Origin: Castor canadensis
Lineage: Eukaryota; Chordata; Mammalia; Rodentia; Castoridae
Direction: 5' to 3'
Length of the DNA stretch: 64,000 bases
Assembly: GCF_047511655.1 (NCBI RefSeq)
Contig: NC_133398.1
Coordinates: forward strand, 111,864,332-111,928,331
Below, piece after piece: positions 56,472 through 64,000 of the stretch (its first letter is position 1; every line of letters begins with the position of its first letter). Position numbers and translations under genes: made by a program. The notes below the pieces were generated by a model. That model did no database searches. It saw only the letters and a list, made by a program, of their open reading frames with translations, and was not told where the DNA came from.

Positions 56472-56869
56472 AGCAACAACTTACAAGGGACCCTTGTAGT
56501 ATTGTTCGGCTTTTCTGTATCCAGAGGTAGCTTCAAAGCCCCAGTGAGTGACCCAGGCCTGTTCCACAGCCAGGGCACAAGCTGTTGGGACAATCCACCT
56601 GCTGAGCCAGTGGAACCAGCATTTCCTGACCCTCCAACCAACCAGTGGTAGAAGGAGATCAAGGCCTAGGAACTTCTACTCTACTCCAGAAAGTGGCCTA
56701 GGGATACCCATAGAGAAGGCTTCTTCCCATGAAGGTAACAAGTGCAGGAATTGTGTCAGAGTCCAGCAGCACCAAAAGATGAACCAAACAAGAATAGCAC
56801 TGCAAAGTTCTGAAAACAAAACTGCTATTGGAACTATAGCCACAAAAATTTTCTAAACTTAAACAGGAC

Positions 56870-58650
56870 AACTGTCCACTGAAAGAGAGGGCTTGATTAG
56901 GATCAAGAAAGAGACAACGTAAGAACCATATAATCGTAATTATCTGACATCTCAAAAGCAACAATAACAGCTGAAAATCTTGAAATTAATTTTAAAAATA
57001 AAAATCTCAGCAAAGAAGTAAGAGCTACAAGAAGAATCAAATGGGCATTATACAATTGAGTATTCTCTAAACTCACTGTCTGGGCTTAGTAGTAGCGTGG
57101 AGATAACAAGATAAAATCTATGAACATGAAGACAGATTAATAGAATTTACTCAACATGAACAGCAGAGATAAAGTGGACAGAGACAGAGACAAAAATTCT
57201 AGGATTCATGTTATTGGAATTTTAAAGAAGGAAAGAATGTGAAAAAGTATTCAAAGAAATAATGGCTGATGTCTTCCTGAATTGAGCAAAAGACAGATAC
57301 CTACAATTCAACAAACTAATCAAGAGCCCAAGGTATGGCTCAAGTGGAAGAGTGCCTGCTTTGCAAATGTGAAACCCTGAGTTCAAATGCCAGTACTACA
57401 AAAAAAAAAAAAAACAGAAAAAAAGATAAGGAAAATCCAAATTTGATAAATTCAAAAAGGCCCACACCAAACACATCATAAACATTTCAAACTTAAAGAC
57501 AAAGGGGAAAAATCTCCACAATAGTCAGAGAAATATGACACATTTCCATAGAGAAGTACAAATTTGTGTGACAGCAGAGTTTCCATAGACACCATAGAGG
57601 CCAGTAGGAGATAAGCAATGGTTTTCATGTTTTGAAAGAAAAGAATTATCAACTGTGTATCTGATATCTTGCAAAACTATCCTTTGGGAATGAAGGGAAA
57701 GACAGTCTCAGATTAAGGAAAACTAAGATAGTTTGTTGTTAGCAGACCTCTTTTTAAAGTAGGTCAGAAATCTTTCCAAACAAAAAGAAAATGACCACCG
57801 AAACACACTGGGACCTTGAGAAATGAAAAAAAGAGCAACAAAAAGACCAAAAGTAAAATTTGTCACATCTTCCAACATGGTACTCAGTGTGTGTAGGGGA
57901 CATACTCAAGATGATTATGCCTAGAAAGTGACAGGGCAAATGGACCTCAGTGGAACTAAGAACTCTTGACCTCACTTTGGATTAGGAAACCATCACTAAC
58001 AGTGGACTGGGATAAGGTACCTAGAGACATCACTAAGCAAATTGTATTAAGTGACATACTCAAACATTTTAATTTAAATAAACAAACCAATATGGTACTA
58101 AAAATTTCCAGTCATCCACAGGGGGAAAAAAGAGAGAAAGACAGAGAGAGAGAAATGAGAAACATAAGGAACATACAGAAAACAAACAAAAAGGTACATG
58201 TAAGTCAATAATTCACGTGTAAGTTACTCAAATATTAATTGGTAGTAAACAATAATTGGTGTATATACAAATAATAATTAATATAATTAAAATATAGAGA
58301 TTGACAGAGTAGATTAGAACTCAAGCTAATTTTAGGCTGTCTGTAAGAAACTAATTTCAAATTATTGACCTAAGGTAACTTGAAAGTAAAAGGCTAGCAA
58401 ACGATGTAAGCCCCATAATGAAAAGGAAGAAATAAAATGGTCTCTATTTTCAGATGACATGATTCTTTTTATAGAAACTCCAATAAATTACCAAAATACC
58501 TAGATACAAGACCAACACACACAAATCACTTGTATTTCTACATCTGTACAGCATACAAGTACAAACCCTAAATAAGAATGAAATGCCATTTATAATTTCT
58601 CCCCCTAAAAAGAAATACTTAAGTCATCTGAGTATGCAAGAAAAACCAAA
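56870..58650 (+). mobile_element. Old L1, 5' region to RT
   Basis: Decayed old L1 in plus orientation. It has 5'/ORF1-side text ('gcaaaactatcctttgggaa', 'tttgttgttagcagacctct'), then ORF2 RT text at about 58,440, where 'tttcagatgacatgattctt' encodes an F-S-D-D remnant of the catalytic YADD box. An ID SINE lies at 57,328-57,417. Confidence 0.7.
57328..57417 (+). mobile_element. ID-like SINE
   Basis: 'cccaaggtatggctcaagtg', 'gaagagtgcctgctttgcaa', 'gagttcaaatgccagtacta', A-tail of 14 bases. Confidence 0.9.
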
Positions 58651-58654
58651 CTCA

Positions 58655-59260
58655 CTTTCTCCCACTATATTCTCATCACAGGTTTTTGACATGATTAAGC
58701 AATCAGTTCTTCCATGGACATAAGCTGGGTGCCTTCTGACTTGATTCAGTTCTGACCCTATCTAGTTCCCTCCCCAGGAATTTGCTAAAATGGCTCACAG
58801 GACTCAGGGAAATACTTATGTTTACAGCTTATTATAAAGAATATTACAGGGATTCAGATGGAGGGACACAGAGGGGGAGGCAGAAAAGGAGGAGCAAAGA
58901 GTTTCACCAGGTACACCACCATGCACAGGAGAGGTTGAACCTCCTCCTGTTCAACCATCTGAAAGCTCTCTGAACCTCATCTTTTTGGGGTGCTCTGAAA
59001 TCTTCATTATAAAAGCATGATTGATTAACCATTGGCCAACTTAACCCTCATTCTTTCTTCCCTTCCCAGAGACTGGGGTGGTGCCAGCCCTCTACTCCTG
59101 TGTTGGTCTTTTCAGTGACCACCACCAATGCTGAAGCTACCTGGAGAAGACCAGCTACAGGTGAACTCAGTAGTTTACATAAGACATTCTCCCTTCTCAG
59201 ATTCCAGGAATTTTAGGAGTTTTATGCCCCCAGATAGGGTAAAGACCAAATATATATTTC
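58655..59260 (-). mobile_element. Possible ERVL-type LTR inserted in the old L1
   Basis: This block interrupts the old L1. Words such as 'aaaatggctcacaggactca', 'agcttattataaagaatatt', 'gcatgattgattaaccattg' and 'ttggccaacttaaccctcat' recall an old LTR. The orientation and family are uncertain. Confidence 0.4.
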
Positions 59261-60545
59261 ACAGTATCACAGTATAAATATAACAAAACTATGTACATGT
59301 CTCTAAAATGAAAAAATGGTAATGAAAGAAATTAAGGAAGACCTAAGTTTTGCAGAAATATACCATTGCTCCTGAATCAACAGACTCATCACAGAAAAGA
59401 TGTCTACTGTCCCTAAATTGACCTATAGGTCGAACACAATTTCTATCAAGAAGGGTATTTGTATGTACCGACAATCTTATTTATATTGGAATGGAAAGAT
59501 GTTAGATTAGCCAAAACAATTTTGAGAAAGAATGGAGTGACAGACATCACCCTTTCTGATGTTAAGCTTTCCTCTATAGTTACAAGACAGAGTGACACTA
59601 GAGAAGGGACAGACATATAGATGAACAGACAGAATACAGACATCAAATGTAGATCCATACAAAGAAGCAAAAACAATTTGATGAAGACTTTTTAGCAAAT
59701 GACCCTTGAGTAATTGAACATCCATGAACAGAAAAAACAGAGCTAAACCTCACATCTGATCAAAAGAAACCATCTTATAAGCAATCATGAACGTAAATAT
59801 AAAATGTCTTAAGAAAAAGGAAAAAGTCTATAGTACTAAAACTAAGCAAAGAGTTCTTAGATCTAGAAAAATCAATACATTAGACGTCATCAAAATTTAA
59901 AATTTGCTCTGAAAAGGCCTTCTTAACAGGAGTGGGGAGTTATTTGTAAATCACATGTCCAGCAAAGGACTTGTATTAAAAATATATGGAACTCTCAAAA
60001 AGTCAACACTACAAAAGCCAAACAATCCTATGAGAACATGACAGACAAAAGCTGAGCTAACATCACCAAAGTAAACACACAAATACTGTAATAGTTCAGC
60101 CACTCTGGAAAGTAACTTGTCAGCTCCTTTCAAAATTGAAAATGGACTAACTATGGAACCCAGCAGTTGCACTCTTGGAAATTTATCCCAGAGAAATAAC
60201 AACTTATTTTTATGTAGAAACTTGTACAAACATGTTCAGTGGCTCAATTTTGTTTCTTATATTTGAAGATAAATTGTTTTTACATTTTATTTTGTTTTTA
60301 ATTGATTCAAAATTGTACACAGTTGTGGGGGTAACATGATGTTTTAATACTGTGGAATGATCAAATCAGGGTAATTACTGTGTCCTTCCCCTCCAACATG
60401 TATCACTTCCTTGTGATGAGAACATACAGAATCTTCTAGTTGTTTTGAAATATACAATGCATTATTGTTAACCACAGCTTCCTACTATGCAACAGACCAC
60501 CAGACATATTTCTCCTGAATAACTAACTTTGTACCCCTCATGCTA
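59261..60545 (+). mobile_element. Old L1, ORF2 C-terminal part and 3' UTR
   Basis: Continues the old L1: 'aaagaaattaaggaagacct', 'caatttctatcaagaagggt', 'ttagcaaatgacccttgagt' (ORF2), then the 3' UTR ('aattgtacacagttgtgggg', 'aatatacaatgcattattgt', 'taactaactttgtacccctc'). Heavily decayed. Confidence 0.7.
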
Positions 60546-60589
60546 CAGTTACCAAAAAGTGAGGAGAGCAGGGGCACAGCTTCATCTGC

Positions 60590-60745
60590 AATAACCTAAA
60601 ACAGGAAACTACCAAAAGTTTTTCAGTGTATGGTACTTTGGTGCATCCACACCATAGAGTATAGACAACCAGAAAGAACAGCTTGGATTCACCCCAGCTA
60701 ATCATGGTCAGGATGACGATCAAAAAAAGATCACATGTTCAGTAA
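60590..60745 (+). mobile_element. Old L1 fragment
   Basis: 'caaaagtttttcagtgtatg', 'tggtgcatccacaccataga' matches the L1 ORF2 end in style and is out of order relative to the preceding 3' UTR. It is therefore a separate insertion or a rearrangement. Confidence 0.5.
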
Positions 60746-60764
60746 ATTTTTAAAGAGCCAACAG

Positions 60765-60862
60765 AGGACTGGCAGTGTGGTTCAAGTGAGAAATGTGTGT
60801 CCCTGAGGTCAATTCTTAGTACTGCCAAAATGAGTGAATGAATAAATAAATAAGACAACAGA
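60765..60862 (+). mobile_element. ID-like SINE
   Basis: 'aggactggcagtgtggttca', 'ggtcaattcttagtactgcc', then a GAATAAATA tail. Diverged. Confidence 0.75.
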
Positions 60863-60969
60863 AAAGTGAAATAAAGGTATGTTTTTGTTACTTGGCAGCA
60901 GTTCTCCTTGTTGGGTGTATTTTATGAACATGTGCAACACATAGTTTTATTTGTGTGTTTTTGTTTTTC

Positions 60970-61052
60970 TTTGGCAATGTTGGGGTTTGAATTTAGGGCC
61001 TCATGCTTGCTAGGCAGGCACTCTTACTGCTTGAGACACTCCACTAGCCAAA
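60970..61052 (-). mobile_element. ID-like SINE (minus)
   Basis: 'tggggtttgaatttagggcc', 'tcatgcttgctaggcaggca', 'actgcttgagacactccact'. Confidence 0.88.
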
Positions 61053-63500
61053 GGTAATAGTCACCCAGGTTTAATCTGACTATTTTTTGTGGCTCTATTT
61101 TTAATGGTGCCCTGATTATCATAAGGAAAAGGTCTCTGTACACACAGGAGGTGCAAAAAAGCAGGACAAAATGGGGGACATCTAGGCTAAGGCTAGAACC
61201 AGAAAATTAAAGTCCATAAATTTTGAAAGACTATTTAGAGTTTGGCATTCAAACTTAAAACGTTTTCCAAATATACCTAAAGACATTAAAGTGTTTTTAT
61301 CCACATTTTTAGGAGATGGTCTATTGTCTTATTTGAAAGATTTTTGTACTATGAAGAATTTTTGAACCCTCTCATATTGTGAATGAACAAAGAAAAAAGA
61401 AGTTCATAAAAGTTAAGAGGAAAAAAAATGAAATTTCCCATTGAATAGAGTTTGAGTCTGTACATACATTAATGCACCAGGCAAGGGTACTTGCAAAAGT
61501 AAATTAAACCTGACATCTGAATAGAATATTGATATTCTCCTTACACAGATTGAATTTTATGCAAATTATTCTTATTTTAATTCACCAAACCCACGAACTA
61601 ACTTCAGGATTAAAATGAAAATTTTTTTGAAATTACAAATAATTCAAAAAGACATTTTCGGCCCTACATTCTAACAGTTTAACATGTAATGAACACTTTT
61701 AAACACATGCTCAAAACCAATCTATTTTAAAATCATTGTTGAATATGGTCTTACCAACCTCCTCATTAAGAAAAAAAACCTTGAGAATGCAAAATAGTCA
61801 AATCACTTGTAAGACATGTGAACTGTTTAGTCTTGCATTAGGTCTGTTAATTACATCATGTACGTTGGTTTTAGCATAACTAACTACATTTGATAACAAC
61901 AGCAATATTTTTTCAAAGCTCGTTTTCTACGTCTGTGCTGCTTCTTCTAACCATTGCTAACACACAACACCCATGGCAACCAATTAAGACCATATTTCAG
62001 CGGGAAGATTTCTTTTCCCCCATTAGGTCACCATCATCTTCTTGAAATGTCGCCACACTTGTCCCCACAAAAAGCAGGCTATGTATGAACGACTCCAGCG
62101 TTATCCTTTCCAAGTTCTCATTAGCATGAGGGTTGAAGCGATTTTAATTTCAGTGACATAAACTCATCCATCCATGCTTATTGAGGCTTTGCCACTTCGT
62201 GGCAAGTGTGTCACTTGGCCCTTCACTCTCCACCTCAGGTGTGGTTTGCCTTGGGTTGCTACAGAAATCCAAGCCCGGCCTACATGAGGCTCATCTGCCT
62301 AGTCGTGACTGGTTGTCGCTCCCCAACAACCCGGGGGCAGGGCCCGACCACGTGGCGTGACAGCGTGGGGAGGAGAGGGGGAAAGCATGCAGGGTGCGGG
62401 TCCAAACCCCAGCCCCAAAGACAGAGCGCTTCCTGTCGTCTGAAACCACAGAAACCCTAAAGCACCAGGAAATGCTACAGCCACAGGAGAGAGTCAGAAC
62501 TGTGACACAGTGAGGTCCCTCCTGTCATCTCCTTAGCAGGTCATCTAGCAAGGTTTATCAAAGAGCCCATGCACACCCCTCCCCATCCCTCACTCCAAGG
62601 CTTGAATCAAGATCATCTTTTTCTTTATTTCTGAATATGAGCTGGGGTGGAGAAAGAGAGGCTGGGGAGGGAAACCTAGGAAAATGGCACCATGGTGCGT
62701 GCTCTGGCTTCTGCACCTCCTGCCCCCTCTTCACAGCTCCAATATGGTTGGTTCATTTATTTAAACGTTGCATCACAGGAACTGCAAATATAAAATAAAA
62801 TAAAATTCCCCCAAATCACAGTAGTTCCTTCATGCCAGGGATGTACCTAGATCAGAGATGTACTTAGCAGCCCTCTCTCCTGGTACAGCAGAATTTTCAA
62901 TGGACAATGACTGGAAAGGACAGAAGGACGAGACTGTCACCCATGAAGTTTGTGGAAATCTATCTCCCACCATAACTTCTTATTCATATTTGGCATCTTT
63001 CCTCTGGATTTCCCACAAGTGGAGAGTCTAAAAATGCAAACTCCTCCATCAAACTTTTCCTTCCACGGAAACAGTTTTATGTGTTCACTTGTCAGTGACC
63101 CTTGAACCAGTCCAGTGTTGTCAGAGGATGCTATGTAGCCACAAATTCCATTAAGTTTGAACTCCTTAAATACAGTCAATGCTTGAGAGAGAGCAATGTG
63201 TAGCATACTGTGTCACAAAACTAAGTGGGTGGATAGTGAGAAAAAGCATCCCTTACTTTGGGAGTTTGAAATTCCCAAAGGTATAGTGTAGGGGCTATAG
63301 GGGAAAGGACAAGCTAGAGAGGATGGATGGACAATACCCCTAAGGTTTTTTCCCTCCTGGGTTTTTCCTTGAATTTCTGATCACCACCACCCACCACCCC
63401 CCTCACCCCCACCACACACACACACACATACCATTGGTTATCTCAACCTTTTTGCTTTAATTCTCTCAAGACAGAATTTGGCTTTCTTGAAAAGAAATGT
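61053..63500. promoter_or_regulatory. Unique intergenic stretch, possible regulatory DNA
   Basis: About 2.4 kb almost free of recognisable repeats. A small CpG-containing patch at 62,220-62,420 includes an E-box palindrome ccacgtgg (62,348-62,355), and 'cccatggcaacc' near 61,971 is an X-box half-site. It lacks any exon signal that I can support. A regulatory role is inference only. Confidence 0.3.
63379..63428 (+). repeat. CCA/CA-rich microsatellite
   Basis: CACCACC units change into about 22 bp of CA repeats. Confidence 0.85.
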
Positions 63501-63718
63501 ACAGCTGGGAATGGTGGTGCATGCCTGTAATCCCAGCTATTCAGGTGGGAGAGGAAGGATCGAGCTTGAGGACAACCCAAGCAGTTAGTAAAATCCAACC
63601 TAAAAGCAAAAAACAAAATAAAAGAAAAGGGACTTGGGCATGCCTCAAGTGTTAGGCAACCACAAAGCCCTGGGTTCAATCCCCAGTAAGGTTAAAAACA
63701 AACAACAACAACAAAAAA
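63501..63718 (+). mobile_element. Composite B1+ID SINE
   Basis: B1 half ('gctgggaatggtggtgcatg', 'cctgtaatcccagctattca'), A-rich linker, then an ID half ('gcatgcctcaagtgttaggc', 'gggttcaatccccagtaagg') with an AAC-rich tail. Confidence 0.88.
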
Positions 63719-63723
63719 CCCCA

Positions 63724-64000
63724 GAATGGTGTTTGGATCTGGTTTGTCCTCCAGAGATTCATGTGTTGGAAGCCTGGTCCTCATTAATGGGGGTGGAGTT
63801 CCTGATGTCTTGTAGGAGTGAACTAGTTCTGGCCAGAGCAGGTTGTTATTAAGAGAGGGAGTCTGTCCCCTCTCCAGTCTGTTTCCTTGCTCACATATGC
63901 CTTTTCAACATACCACCAGTTTCCTTTCTGCTTCTCCACATTGTGACACAGCCAAGAGGGCCCTCATTAGGACACTGGCACCATGTTCGTGAACCTCCAG
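63724..64000 (+). mobile_element. MaLR-type LTR, cut by the window end
   Basis: 'atggtgtttggatctggttt', 'gattcatgtgttggaagcct' and 'ccacattgtgacacagccaa', 'gagggccctcattaggacac' follow MaLR LTR order. The 3' end lies beyond 64,000. Confidence 0.8.

Larger units (their letters stand above)
55016..56865. other. Intergenic sequence with unplaced open frames
   Basis: No repeat recognised apart from low-complexity tracts. A 138-codon frame (55,045-55,461, plus; starts MESKFLLTLTSVYAACIEAG) and a 102-codon frame (56,548-56,856) are open. They show no known motif and may be chance. Confidence 0.35.

Noticed and set aside
56124..56662. Overlapping minus-strand frames rich in R and E
   Set aside because: They translate a CT microsatellite and pyrimidine tract.

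Overview
The window is mammalian, and the repeats point to a rodent. It is full of 7SL-derived B1-like SINEs, tRNA-derived ID-like SINEs and fused B1+ID elements whose right half reads like 'ggctcaagtggtagagc...ccctgagttcaaaccccagtactgcc'. It also carries LINE-1 copies with a distinctive 3' UTR and many MaLR LTRs. From the style of the composite SINEs I infer Castorimorpha, most probably beaver; this is recognition from memory, not a database result.

Only one host gene is recognisable. On the minus strand at 6037-6486, inside a CpG island (about 5980-6750), lies the first coding exon of SHC3 (N-Shc/ShcC, a neuronal phosphotyrosine adaptor). Both known start codons are present (p64 at 6486, p52 at 6150) and the exon ends in a good splice donor at 6036/6035. 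The exon as given has an in-frame TAA (6048-6046) three codons before the donor, where the phosphotyrosine-binding domain should begin. Positions 1-6036 are therefore the start of SHC3 intron 1, and everything right of about 6500 is promoter and upstream intergenic sequence. No other SHC3 exon or host gene is visible.

The rest is layered retroelements. At 1-27 kb there are short 5'-truncated L1s with perfect target-site duplications, SINEs, MaLR LTRs, MIRs, an AT-rich tandem array with a period near 100 bp (15.15-15.77 kb), an old L1 (23.2-24.6 kb) and a minus-strand LTR candidate near 20 kb. At 27.0-32.6 kb a long minus-strand L1, with 5' UTR but with internal deletions in ORF1 and ORF2, sits inside a MaLR LTR. 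At 33-39 kb are further L1 and MaLR pieces.

At 41.2-51.2 kb is a degraded class I (gammaretrovirus-like) endogenous retrovirus on the plus strand: 5' LTR, tRNA-Pro-like primer site, gag, protease, reverse transcriptase, RNase H, integrase and env. It is broken by many stops, by a nested minus-strand L1 (44,488-45,848) with a 13-bp target duplication, and by a local inverted duplication of the integrase end inside env. No 3' LTR is seen. At 51.8-64 kb are MaLR LTRs, SINEs, an old L1 (56.9-60.7 kb) and unique sequence with small CpG-containing patches that could be regulatory. I found no CRISPR, tRNA or rRNA genes, and no clear new functional system. The most notable points are the interrupted SHC3 exon, the inverted duplication in the retrovirus and the deleted L1.
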